Below are positions 11,200 to 22,033 of a stretch of 64,000 bases of DNA, piece after piece. Source of the DNA: Clitopilus passeckerianus. Lineage: Eukaryota > Basidiomycota > Agaricomycetes > Agaricales > Entolomataceae. The notes below the pieces were generated by a model. It saw nothing but the letters and a program-made list of their open reading frames with translations. It ran no database searches and had not been told where the DNA came from. The stretch covers positions 124,001 through 188,000 of the forward strand of contig CALYLX010000080.1 of the NCBI GenBank assembly GCA_944990035.1, given 5' to 3'. Positions within the stretch are counted from its first letter, which is position 1, and each line of letters opens with the position of its first letter. Made by a program: the position numbers and the translations under genes.

Positions 11200-12478
11200 C
11201 TATGATTGACGCAGGCTCCCCAGGTGGCTGACAACGACATAGACAAATGCAGGGAACAGGCCCTAGACGCCAATGAATCACACGGACATAGAAAATGAGG
11301 TTAGGGGGACGAATGGGCCAACTATTCTTGATCACTCACGGAAACGATGAAGAACACGTGGGTCACCAGAGGGAAATGCAGCTTCCGAAGGACGGAGAAA
11401 GGTGCCATTGCCATCCCATAAGCCGCCACCTGGACTGAATCAGAGTAGCTTCTGCGCTGCAATGCAATTCTCCTTACCTGAATACCTCCATAAACGCAAC
11501 CTGACTCAACCAGCATCAGCAGTACTCGTTGGCCTTTTGATTTCTGTGGAAGGTGTGTCCCATAAGCCTTCAGCTCCTTCTTGTAAGACCTAGTAAAGAC
11601 TGTGAGGAGAGTAAACCCCGGTGAATTAGATGAATACCATAGTTTATGAGCAATTAAGCCCGTAGAAATAATATTTATAACGACGGAGAGCCCAACGAAT
11701 ATCCAGATAGGCAGGATCCACCAGTGCCCAGGCAGCTTCCTGGACCAATTCCGAATGGGGAAAAACTGAAAGGCGCCAGTCTCAATTGCCGTGATTGCGG
11801 TCACGCAGGATGCTATGCAGCGTCAAATCAGTCCCCTCAAAGTAACTAAAATTGACCTCGTACCGAAACACAAGGACCAGAGCGAGAACAGGATAATAGA
11901 GACAGCCCGCCGACCACTGGCAGGGTACATTACCCGAGCCCGACACAGTATAACAAGATCGTTAAGCAGACACTGATGTGGAATATTATCAGCTCGAACC
12001 TAAGTTGTTTATCTGTAAGACATCATACCAAGAAACCCTGAGCGACTACCCTCGTTCCCAGAAGCCTCGCTACCGTCGAAGCCGCCGTTGACGTATCGCC
12101 TAGTCGAGATTTACATTCTTGTGCGCCAATCGGTCCCGAGGCCATCTTCGGAATGGCACACCGCTGAGCGAGGAGATCATTCCATAGGAATATCACCTCA
12201 GTAATACTTAAACCGAACAGAATCATAAGACCTAGGATTGCGCCCGAGAAGAATAAGATGGCTCCCGCCGATTGACGCATCGGTCGGCATTCTTCTTGCT
12301 TCTTACTGAATGGTTTGGAAGATACATTCAGTCAATTTCCCAGTTATTACTTTAGGTTGACCAACCGAAAAGCCCAGAAAGCGAGCCAAAGCAGTACTGA
12401 GCAAGACCCTATGGTCATAGCGACGAGGAAGAGAGAAAAGATATCAGCGCGACAAGAGAGATTAGCTGCAGACAACAT
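11200..12478 (-). CDS. 7-TM membrane protein, family member B
   Basis: A multi-exon gene encoding a polytopic protein of about 330 residues. Exon 1 is MLSAANLSCRADIF plus TM1. Exon 2 carries TM2 (AGAILFFSGAILGLMILFG) and the loop VIFLWNDLLAQRC. Exon 3 has LLNDLVILCRARVMYP and TM3. Exon 4 has GHWWILPIWIF, two further TMs and the family motif LLMLVESGCVYGGIQ. Exon 5 carries AAYGMAMAPFSVLRKLHFPL and TM6. The last exon has GLFPAFVYVVVSHLGSLRQS. The family looks like the large set of uncharacterised GPCR-like integral membrane proteins of Agaricomycetes; no ligand or partner can be inferred. The exon 1 donor is weak (gttggt). Gene B and the mad1 fragment to its right repeat the arrangement of gene C and mad1. 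Confidence 0.8.
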
Positions 12479-13392
12479 CTGGTAGCCTAAGAATGACCTT
12501 TCCATGAGCTTGGGATATAACCTCTCGGCCAGGCGCTCATCCATTTGTTTGGTTACCTTTATGTCCGTTATTACTGGCACTATCGGGAAGGCACCGTGAT
12601 CGGGATGGGTGCTGTGAAGACTCACTCAGCCGTGGTGGGATATTTCAACAAGGACAAACTATTTTGAAGAGTGCTCTATGTTGATCATGGGATATTACTT
12701 TCATAGTTCGACAGCAGAACATAGCCCTTTCATAGAAGATCGATTGTCCCAGGTAGCTGGCAAGTTTCATCGGGAGCCCTAGAAGTATCATGGTACTCGG
12801 GGGCTGGGTGTTGGAGGCTTAGACGAGGGACGTGAAGTGAACAAAAAGACAAGGGTTTCGGATAAGTGAATGCATGATGTATTGCTAAAAAATCGTTTTC
12901 GAGGATGAGATGGAGTGAATCGGAAGAGTTCGATTGCGCGCCGTGGCTTTAGATGTCATGGTCGCCCACATGTTTTCCCAGCCAGCCCACAAATCAGAGC
13001 GGACGCGGAGACGGGCCAAACCTCCTTGGAAGAATACACGAAGTCTTGGTTAGAAATCAAGCATAAAGAGCGATTTCGCGGTGGCCCCAGTTGGAAGTTT
13101 CCGGCCATCTGCCCGGATGATTGTGCTGGAGTTCTCAATGCTGTACCCAAGGGATCCAGAAGCTACGAATATTAACTACACCATCTCACGTCAACAAACC
13201 CACCATCAAGAGACACCACCAAGAGATCTCCATTACACGCAAATTATACACATAGAAAGGTACTGCCGCCACTGCACATCCACCGGCGCCGTCTCTGCCC
13301 TCACCAACATGTTTCCCATCGTCCATTGTCAAGTCCCATAAACTATAACCTACAATCTCGCCACCTACTCAACCATCTCTCCTCTTCTCCCC
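12479..13392. other. gene-free stretch, probable duplicate of the gene C-mad1 spacer
   Basis: The position corresponds to the 7-TM gene C to mad1 spacer (17117-18030) in the proposed tandem duplication. Sequence similarity outside the mad1 part is weak to my eye. No gene is supported. Confidence 0.4.
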
Positions 13393-13725
13393 AGCATTTT
13401 CTATCCATCCTAACACACCAACATCACACTCGCCACAGTCCAGGTATACACTGCTCCTCCTCAATCCAATACCGCATCGCCAATGGTAAATTCGCAGGAC
13501 TGCCTTCGCCTTGCAATACGAGCTGCATCATTGTGCCTCCGCGCCCGTTGGGGTTGTGAGTTCAGCTGTGACTGCCAGTGGGTGGGTAGGTGGTAGTTAG
13601 AAGGATGAAACGGGGAGAATGTAAAGGGGGAAGGAGACGACTCCTTCGTCATGCCTCTTCCGCTTCGACGCCTGAAATACAAAGCGAATCGTTGAATCAT
13701 GCTCGCAGCCTCCTCCAATACATGA
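13393..13725 (-). pseudogene. truncated copy of the mad1 3' end
   Basis: This matches the last two exons of mad1 (18031-18715). The block TATACACTGCTCCTCCTCAA and the reading MRYWIEEEQCIPG are nearly the same in both. The coding end is ruined: the position of mad1 ECYDG reads as a TAG stop here. Upstream, the block matching FVFQASK survives, and similarity ends near 13720. The internal intron is only about 95 nt here, against 411 nt in mad1. No 5' exons are present, so it cannot make Mad1. Confidence 0.85.
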
Positions 13726-14199
13726 GCTTCACAATGTCAGCGGACGCCTCGTAGCACACGGCAAACACTCTATGTCCGGTACCGCTCTCATGTTCTGCGA
13801 ATCCCCACGAAATCGTGAATCCTTCGGCCAATGCACTGGCCGGCCGTGAGCGAGAATAAAATTGTTGTGTGAGACCATATCCACTGAGCTTGTTGGCGAG
13901 TGACTGACCTATCAGTCAACCAGCTCCCGTGAAGGAATGCCACCCCGTAAGCAAACCAAGTCCCCTCGTAGATATCCACAAGAGTGAATAGCTCTGTACC
14001 GTTGGCGTTGAAGATGCCTCCTAGAAGCCACTCGGAGGGTAAACGGGAGATTCGTAGCAGCGCCAGGCCGCTGAGAAGCACCATGATCAAATCCCCGACC
14101 CCCAACCGCCCTGACTCAAACAGGCCGGATCCCTTCTCCTTAGATCTCAAGTTGGGATTTGCATGGCGTTGCGACCACGGTTGGAGATGAAGGGCAGGA
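13726..14199. other. spacer with a minus-strand open frame of unclear status
   Basis: A minus-strand open frame (14150-13788) encodes hydrophobic stretches such as LIMVLLSGLALLRI and FAYGVAFLHGSW. It matches none of the families I recognise and lacks a clear partner exon. It lies between a mad1 fragment and a P450 pseudogene, so it is probably relic or non-coding sequence. Confidence 0.3.
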
Positions 14200-15209
14200 A
14201 TACGAAGAACAGCGGTGAGACCTGGATGTGTTCTTTCAGAGGAAGCTTCCTAAAGAAACTCTTGTATGACCCAGAAGGCTACTCCGAACATATTCGAGAG
14301 GCATATTCGGGGGGCAGCTTCTAATAAAACAACGGCGGTTTATGAGAACTTCTTGCTCACGATGGGCATATTATCCAGAGGTCCAGAAGAGGATACAAAG
14401 GTCAAGGCGCTTTGCTGCATGGGTACATCCACGGCACAAAGGCCCCGATTAGTTCATACATCCAGAAGTTGTGATACCGGAAGTTCTTTAGCGGGGTCTG
14501 AATCACCCGTAGCCCACCGATATCTTAAAATGATTCTGGATGGCATACTATCCTTCCTTTCGGTACGGGGCACGAGCACCAAAGGATCGTCTGTTTCACT
14601 CAGTTTAATCTACAGGTGCACCTAACTCGCTTAATGCCAGCGATCTTTACGAGGGGTACCGGTTTTGTGCGGGCTCTTTCGGTCGCCCAAACCATTGGTA
14701 ATGTTCCTTCTCGTAGGAGGAATCACGGACTAACCACGGCGCAGGGCAATGCTTCACGACGAAGTAGACGATCCCAAGTTCTGGCCGGAACGATTTATGA
14801 AGACCGGGAAAAATGATGATGACGTCAAGAGCCCGCTCAAGCTAGCGTTCGGATTTGGTCGAAGAAGAGGTTTCTTCTGGTTCTGCCCTTTCGTCGTGTA
14901 CCTGATCGCCTTCTCACTAGGACGTGCCCAGGCCACCACATTACCATGTCCACCCTCTTGCTGGTCGGGGCTTATATCCTCCCAACCCTGACCTGAATGA
15001 TTGAATGAAAAGCAGGACGCACGGGGTAGCTGTATATCGAGCAAGCGGCTGAACCTCATGGGGTCGCGCTTTAGCGAGCAACTCATGGGAGCTCCCGGAT
15101 GATGGCACTTTGCTTATTTTTCTATACAGTACCTGACGATTTTCTCTGTGGCACCGTACCCCGTCCCCAGCAGGCTGCTGAGTCCATTCAGTCTCTTGCG
15201 GATGTGTAA
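14200..15209 (+). pseudogene. cytochrome P450 pseudogene with internal deletion
   Basis: The pieces follow P450 order. FLKKLLYDPEGYSEHIRE near 14250 corresponds to a mid-protein exon of the intact P450 at 38205-40291. About 50 nt later comes an I-helix-like segment (TTAVYENFLLTM), so the exons that normally separate them are missing. Further on are PKFWPERFMKTGK (PERF motif), AFGFGR and, across an intron-like gap, TCPGHHITMSTLLLVGA (heme-binding loop). The terminus is PQQAAESIQSLADV, very like the end of the intact gene. Several stops and frameshifts interrupt the frame, including stops just before the I-helix. The closest relative in the window is the intact terpene-locus P450. Confidence 0.8.
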
Positions 15210-15832
15210 TCCCTCCTCTAAACATGTATGCGTCAATTGAGCGGATCGGGGCGTTTTTTGAAAGCAGTCAAAACCGTCAGATATGTGGGAGAAGGCTTCA
15301 CGGGGTATCTACAACATGATAAAAAGTACCGAGGGGGTCCCACTTGATCGATGCCACAACGCCCAAGGAGTCGAATAAATCGGGACGACCTCCGCTGGCG
15401 AGTGGAAATACGCCGCTACCAAAGGATGAGCTAACAATTGCATTGGTAGCTGAAACCTTATATCCTGTGAACACTTTCCTATTGTCATTACTCTGCTGTA
15501 GACCACGTTCCTTCATTGATAAATTTTCCCGTGTGGTCCGCCTGGGTTGTATACAAGCCATGTTGAAAGATCTAGATGCATTCATCATCGGATGTCGCAA
15601 ATGTTAGCGAACGAGGAAGTCATTGAAAGAGTGAGAGTGCGTACGAGACTAGATTTTGCTTAATTCGCTAGTCGGCGTTGAAGCTATCGTGTTCTACGTT
15701 GACCCTCGAAGAGGTCGCGAAGGATTCAGAGGGCCAATCTAACTTCACGACATCCAGATACTCAATTTGTATTATTAGTACATATACAACTATTTACATT
15801 AGCAGGCATTTAATTTTTAACGATCTTTGCCG
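15210..15832. other. gene-free stretch between the P450 pseudogene and 7-TM gene C
   Basis: About 620 nt. It has one plus-strand open frame (15344-15607) without a recognisable domain. The rest is the AT-rich 3' flank of gene C. No gene is supported. Confidence 0.4.
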
Positions 15833-17116
15833 TCATTCAGATGGATTGAAAAACCAAGTTTGACGCAGGCTTCCCAGCTTGCTAACAGCAATGTACATAA
15901 ACGAGGGGTATAGTCCCTGAAGATACGTAAAATGTATGAGGAATTATGTTGATAGGACGCATGAGTGAACTTCTGCACTTACGGAGGTGGCAAACAATAT
16001 GTGTGGAACCAGTTTAAAGTGCATGTTCTGGAGGACGGCTAAAGGTGCCATAGTCATTCCATAGGCCGTGATCTGCAAATGAACCCGGTTCAGCTACAAC
16101 TTGGTCTGGCGGATTCAGATCCACTTTACCTGAATAATTCCATAAACGCAGCCAGATTCGATGAGCATTAAAAGTGCTCTTTGACTTGGGGATCCATGGG
16201 GAATGGACACCCCGTAGTCTCTTAAGCGCCTATTATGGGACCTAGAAAGGACGTTAAATAGTGCATAGAGCAATGAGAAGACGAAATACAATAATTTCCA
16301 ACCGATCAACCCCGTAGAAACCAAATTGATAAGGATGGAGAACCCGGCAAAAAACCATATAGACAACGTCCACCAATGTCCTGGCTGCTTTGTCGACCAA
16401 GGCTGGCCGGGGAAGAAGTGAACTAGGTGAAGCTCCAGAGCCGTGGTTGATACCACGTTGTTCACTTTGCAGCAGTGTCAAACTTGTTGTCTCAAAGTAA
16501 CTGAAGTCAACCACGTACCAAGACATGAGAACCAGAGCGAGTAAAGCAGAATAGTGATACTCCTCCTGCGAGGATACATCGCACGGGCGCGACAGAGTAT
16601 AACCAGATCGCTGAGAAGACTCTATGGATACTTGGGATCAGCTGAACTGGGTTCATTCTCTGGAAGTCATCGTACCAAGAATCCGTGAGCTGCCGTCCTC
16701 ATGGAGTCAAGCCTTGCTTGGGTCAAGGCAACTGCCTCCGTATAACCTAGCTCAGCTTGACATCGTCGTACGTCTAGTGATCCCGAGGCCATCCTAGGAA
16801 TGGTACACCGCCGAGCGAGAAAGTCATTCCAAAGGAATATCATGTCGGTGATGGCCACGCAGAATAGAACCAGGAGTCCCAGATTTGCGCCTATAAAGAA
16901 TAAGATTGCTCCTGCCGATTGATGCGTCGCCCCGCACTTCTGCTGCTTCTTTCTGAGCGAAACGGAAAAAACGCATTTTCAGTCAGTTTCGTCATCCGTT
17001 TCTCGCTTTAAGTCAACTTACCGAAATGCCAGCAAAGTCATCAAGAGCAACGGTGGACAAAACCCTATGGTGATCCCGACGGCAAAGAGAGAGAAAGTAT
17101 CTGCCCCCAACGACAT
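15833..17116 (-). CDS. 7-TM membrane protein, family member C
   Basis: The most complete minus-strand member. Exon 1 (17116-17022) is MSLGADTFSLFAVG plus TM1. Exon 2 (16952-16676) has AGAILFFIGANLGLLVLF, then MIFLWNDFLARRC. Exon 3 (about 16625-16520) has SLLSDLVILCRARAMYP and TM3. Exon 4 (about 16464-16133) has GHWWTLSIWFFAGFSILIN, TM5 and the family motif LLMLIESGCVYGIIQ. Exon 5 has TAYGMTMAPLAVLQNMHF and TM6. The last exon ends in GLYPSFMYIAVSKLGSLRQT and FFNPSE. Splicing is phase-consistent throughout, giving about 330 residues and seven hydrophobic segments. The function is unknown. It is GPCR-like in topology only; no rhodopsin or pheromone-receptor signature is visible. Confidence 0.85.
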
Positions 17117-18030
17117 GATAGCATCGAGAAAGTGGGATGTGGCCACCTAAGAACGGGCCGTCCAATGGGCTCGCGATATACTCTCTCAACCAGGGCCTCC
17201 CTGGCCGATTGTATTACTACCGTGCCTTAATCCTTGCCGCTATCAGCCCCAGTGATGCGCCCCCTGGTCGGTTGTAGGTGACCAGCGACAGCCTGACAGG
17301 TACTCGAGGTTGGGACCTGCCGCCTGAGGACCAGAGTTCCACTAGGTTGCATCAGGGCTCTGAAAGGTTCTGAACGTTCACTTTGCAGATTGGTGATCAC
17401 AGTAGGGTCAAAGCGTTCTCTTGGGCTTTTATGAGGAACTGGAAGTGTGAAAAGAGACAATAGCATTGAATGATTAAGGGGAAGCACATTTTCGGTCAAT
17501 TACGAGTTGATCGCTGTTGATGCGAATCGATTGTAGAGCTTTGGCTGTATTGTGGTGCCGCCAGTTGGGTGCTAAAATTATCGTAGTCTATTAATATGTT
17601 GGCTGACGGAGAGAAAAAGTTACCACGCCATCGAGAAGTAAGAGATCCAATAGGATGAACCTTCCCAACAAGCAAAGCCGTTGTCTGAATTGATCAAACA
17701 GAAATTAAATCACCACGTTCGAGTCTGAATTATCCTTGAAGTCGTTCTGTTAGTCGCGTTTGGGATTGGATGATTCAAGCATGACACTAGGCATCGGCCT
17801 GAGCGAGAATTCCTCAACGAGGCATATTTCCTCTTGAATGAATCGCGGAAACCTTCTTGAGGAAAGTCGAGATCGGCAGATTCACCCCCCATGCAAACAC
17901 GAATCGGCAAAAAGTGCCAGTGCTCCAAAAATATCCGAATCTCATCAACATTGGTCTAATATACACATTACACATCCACACCAAAAAACGCACTACCCAT
18001 CATCAAGCTCAAGGCCAGGTCTCAATCATC
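17117..18030. other. spacer between 7-TM gene C and mad1
   Basis: About 910 nt holding the upstream side of gene C and the 3' flank of mad1. No coding sequence is supported. Confidence 0.4.
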
Positions 18031-21000
18031 CTAATCAACCATCTGCCCTGCCTCATCTCTAGCCTGCGTCTTCCAACCATCATAACACTCCAGCGTCACA
18101 CTCGCCATGAAACCCGGTATACACTGCTCCTCCTCAATCCAGTACCGCATCGTCTCTGGCAAGTTAGCAGGACCGCCTTCGCCTTGCGCGACGAGCTGCA
18201 TTACTGCGCCTCCGCTTCCGTTTGTAGTGGAGGATTCGGTGGGACCTGTGTGTAAAGGTCGTGGTTAGCGCGACGAATAATATGAAACAGGGAAGAGAGG
18301 AAAAGGAAAGAGGAAGAATGAATAGGAGGGATAGGAGGAGGAAAGGTAGACAAGTTAAGGATAGCGTGATGGCGATGGTGGTGGTGGTGGTGGTGATTAC
18401 AGTGATGATGGTGGAACACGAACGGAAGGAAAAGGCGAGGAACGAAAGGAAAGCGTGCGAAAGGGAAAACGCAGAAGGGAAAGAATAACAGAACCACCCT
18501 GGCGTCCTTTACGGACGATGGGGTAGGAAGAGCAAGGGCACGAGGAAAGCGCCATAAAAAGAATGCATAACAAGTAAAATGAAGGCTAGGAAAGGGAACA
18601 TATCGGCACGAAAGAGAAGGTGTAGATCTGGGGGAATGAAAAGAACCACAACTCACCACCCTTCTTCTGCTTGCTCGCCTGAAACACGAAACTCGTCGTC
18701 AAATCATACACGCTTGTCACCCGCACGTCTCCATTCGGGAAGAACGCCAGCTTGACGCCCAGGATCGAGGCGATGGCGTCTCGAAATTCGGCACCTTTGG
18801 AGTTGAATATCTGAGAGGTGGTGGTGTTAGTTCGAAGTTCTCCGGACGTGAGGTGATGGAGGGAGAGGAGATGAAGGCGGGGAACGATAAGGGAATGGTG
18901 GACATAGTATGGGTGGAGGAGGCGTGGCGAATGGATAGGATGTGTGGTGAAAGAAACGAAAAGTGAGAAAACACGAACCTCCTTCAACCTCTTCAACCTC
19001 TTCTCCTTCGCCTTAACCTCCTCCTCAAGCTCCTCCTTCTCCCTACACACTAGCTCCCAGCTCTCTCTCGGTACCATCCCTTTCCCTCGTGCTGCATTCC
19101 CTTCTCCTACTCTTCCGCCATCTCCATCCAGACCCTCACGCACGCCCTCACCGCTAAGGCCAGATTTAGACAGAGCCTCCTCCAACTCCCCAACCCTCCT
19201 CATCAACCCCTCATTCTCCCCCCTCATCCGCTCCAACACCTCCCTCCGCCCCTCAAACCACCTCTCCTCCGGGTTATCCACCAACGAAAGCACCCTCACA
19301 CCCGGTGGGACGTGCCTCCCACCTGCGATTTCTCCGTGGAGTTCAAAGAGGGTCTGTTCGAGTGTTTCTATCTGTTCTTGATGAGAGGTTAACGACGCAT
19401 TCGCCGCGGTTAGGTCTGTAGAAGAAAGGGAATGAGGTTAGTATGAGAATATGAAGATGGGGGAACAATGGGAAGACGAACCGGATTCGAGCGACTTTAT
19501 TCTCAACTGGGCCTCCTCAACCTCCCGCACCAACACCTCCCTCGTCTTCCCCCTCCCCAAACTCCCAACCACCCCTCCGAGTGCCTCTACCTCCCTCCTC
19601 AGGGTCTCATTTTCCACCTTGGCTTCCTCCAGCAATTGTTCGAGGTGTCCGATTCGCTCGGCTTGGGCAGAGACCACACCCGGTGGCACCAAAGAGTCGC
19701 TACCCGAGTCGACCTGCCCCAACCGCGACTGCTGCTCACTCGTCAACTGCTCCACCATCTGGTTCAAAAACCCAACCTCCCTCTCCCCAGCTTTGACATC
19801 CGCCTCTGCCCTTCTCACCCTCGCTTCCAACCCCTCCTTCTCCTCCTGTATTTCCTCGAGCTTTACTCGGAGGTCGACTTCTCGCTCTTCCATCGTTCGG
19901 AGCTCGGCTTCGCGCTGGGAAAGAAGGGCGGAGGTTTCGCCGTGTGTAGATGAGAGCTGCGCGTGCGCAAGGCGGAGGGTCGTGAGTTGGTTCGTTAGGT
20001 CCGCTTTCGTATCCCCATCCTCAGTCTGGGTACGAGTAGAGAGGGCGCGACGGGCTTCTTCCAACTCCCCTTCCAACCTCGCTACCACCCCCCTCATCTC
20101 CTCCATTCTCTCCACCTTCCTCTTCAGATCCCTATTCTCCTCCCTCAGGACCTCAATCGAGGCGTGTCGTTCCCGCAGCACGGAGAGTTCGGAGCTGAGA
20201 CGGGAGTTTGTGGTTTCGAGGGTGCGGAGGTGAGAAGTGAGGCGGGAAAGCTCGGAGGTTAGGAGGATGGTGTCTGGGTCTTCCTGCTTCTTGAGGGTTG
20301 ACGAAGGGAGAGAAGAAGGCGAGGAAAGTTCTTGTTTCAACTCTGCGAGGGAATGAGCCTGCTCCGCAGCCGTCCGCTCCAACTGTCCCTTCTCCTCCTC
20401 CAAAAGCGAGATCCGGGAGTTGAGAGAGTCAATAAGCGCACGTTGGTGTGACGTAGACGACGAAAGCTGGGATTTGAGCTGCGACTGTGCAGATTCAAAG
20501 TCTGCCAGATCTTCTTGGAGTGAGGTATGTTGCGTTCGGAGGGTTGTTAGGGTGCGTTGGAGGTCTTTCTATCATAAATTACCGTCAGTAAGTAGATAGT
20601 TTAAATAGATGGAAACAAACCTTCTCCCCCTCCAACCCAACCCTCTCCTTCTCCCACTCCTCACTCAGTTCCCGCTCGCGATCAAGAAACACCCTCCGGT
20701 CCCTCTCCAGTCTCTCCACCTTCCCATCTCTCTCCCTCAACTTCCCCTCGAGCTCACCCTTGCTCGTTTGGAGAAGCAGAACTTGACGTTGAAGTGCAGA
20801 CACCGAAAGCGTGGATGAAAGACGCGAGGAGGGCGTTTGGGTCGGTTTGGGTGTACTCAACGAAGAGGATGAGGAGACGCGGGGAGTTGCTGCTCCGAGG
20901 CTGCTACGTGCGGGGAGGGAGGATAGGGAAGCGGAGGGTCCGAGTCCGGAACGGGGAGTCGGGAATGGGAAGGGTTTTTTGACTGTTGACGAAGATGGGT

Positions 21001-21158
21001 CTATTACCAAAGCAAAGGAACGAGTTAGTTTGTTAAGATGGAGGGAGGAGGGATGTACCTAGTTCAGCAGCCGTCCAATCTCTCTTTAGCCCATTCGTGG
21101 AAGGAATTCTGCTGTTCCCGGCTCTAATTCCTCCTGGCGTTTTTGGGTCCGTAGGCAT
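18031..21158 (-). CDS. mad1: spindle assembly checkpoint protein Mad1
   Basis: Six exons (21158-21059, 21000-20621, 20568-19482, 19415-18979, 18810-18657, 18245-18031) encode about 780 residues. A basic, Ser/Pro-rich N-terminus (starting MPTDPKTPGG) is followed by very long coiled coil, for example LEEARRALSTRTQTEDGDTK and LEARVRRAEADVKAGERE. A conserved block RVLSLVDNPEERWFEGRREV comes next. The C-terminal globular RWD-like domain is split over the last two exons: IFNSKGAEFRDAIASILGV, LAFFPNGDVRVTSVYDL, MRYWIEEEQCIPGFMASVTL. By family, it anchors Mad2 at unattached kinetochores and nuclear pores. The start was chosen as the ATG that gives the usual short N-terminus; an upstream in-frame ATG at 21398 would add about 80 untypical residues. 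The last two introns are long (168 and 411 nt) and pyrimidine-rich on the coding strand. Confidence 0.92.
18246..18656 (-). other. long pyrimidine-rich last intron of mad1
   Basis: A 411-nt GT-AG intron whose plus strand is dominated by A and G, so the transcript is C/U-rich. It includes a GGT microsatellite at about 18375-18395. The same intron in the truncated copy at 13.5 kb is about 95 nt. Confidence 0.8.
18375..18395. repeat. (GGT)n microsatellite inside the mad1 intron
   Basis: About seven uninterrupted GGT units on the plus strand, within the purine-rich intron. Confidence 0.85.
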
Positions 21159-22033
21159 AGTACTCGTGTCTTTCTCTCTATGCTGCCTAGCGTTTCTGGC
21201 GAAGTCCTTGCAGAATTTGAGGGTATAAGACGTGTCCTTGGATTGCAAGTGGTCGGACGACAAGGAACAAGAGTGTCGCCGTGGCTGTGAGGACGCGTTT
21301 GGTCTCGATTGGCTAAAGGTTGCCACTTTGAGAAACGGACCCGCTCTTCCGCTCCCTTGAACCATGCACGACCGTCTACGCCTCGCGCAGCTTGTCACAT
21401 TCTGCTACACAAATCGTCAAAGCATCAGCATGACGCTCCGGCAGGCTACTGCAACTCGCTCACGCATTCCGCCCCGCGGTGGGCCGTACGAACATACTAC
21501 GGATCCCGACCTTTTTTTAATCTCCACCGTTAATTTGGTCATCCTTCTCCGTTACGTACCAGACGGACTCGCCCCGGCCCGCTCCCCACACGCTGATTTT
21601 CACTCAAATGTCCACATCTTTACAACAAGTTTGTCCGACTACTATCCTAAAGCGACATAAATCCTCCGAGGACCCAAAGTCTAATACCTCGATAATTTGA
21701 TCGAGCCCTCGCCCGGGTGATAGCTTTAAAAACTTCGGTTAGAACACCTACTCATTGGGGAAACTTGTGACCTCGACTTCTCGGTGGGCTTTTGGGGCCA
21801 ACTTCCGGTCTCACGCTGCACATGTGGGTTATTGCTCACTTGACTCTCCCACTCCCTGAGCACCTTCCATTCATCTATCTATATCCGTACATCGAACTCC
21901 AGCAACATCCTGTGCGCTTGGGGTCTGTGGTGGCGCCCGGAAAAAGTATTTAACCTCCCCCCCCCAACCCCCTGTATCCTTTCTTCAGCTCAAACAGTTC
22001 TACGAATTCAGCCTTCAGCTTTCAATAAACAAT
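21159..22033. other. divergent intergenic region mad1 / GH134 copy 2
   Basis: About 870 nt shared as upstream region by mad1 (minus) and GH134 copy 2 (plus). It contains open frames without domains, a C9 run near 21957-21965 and the TATA-like box listed separately. Confidence 0.5.
21947..21953 (+). promoter_or_regulatory. TATA-like box of GH134 copy 2
   Basis: TATTTAA about 85 nt upstream of the ATG at 22034, followed by a C-rich tract. It is the same core as upstream of copy 1. Confidence 0.5.

Noticed and set aside
13788..14150. Minus-strand ORF with hydrophobic stretches
   Set aside because: No homologous copy, no partner exons and no recognisable motif. It lies between two pseudogenes, so it is kept only as a note.
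15344..15607. ORF between the P450 pseudogene and 7-TM gene C as a possible extra P450 exon
   Set aside because: The P450 C-terminus is already accounted for at 15209, and this ORF shows no P450 motif.
18201..18659. Minus-strand ORF with a His run in mad1
   Set aside because: It lies inside the last mad1 intron; the His run is the GGT microsatellite read on the other strand.
19451..20233. Long plus-strand ORF antisense to mad1
   Set aside because: It is the shadow of the mad1 coiled-coil exon: Ser/Arg/Pro-rich because Glu/Leu/Arg codons are read backwards. It has no domain and no splice structure.
21957..21972. C-rich run upstream of GH134 copy 2 as a regulatory G-quadruplex
   Set aside because: Only one long run and one shorter run; it does not meet the four-tract pattern needed for a quadruplex.
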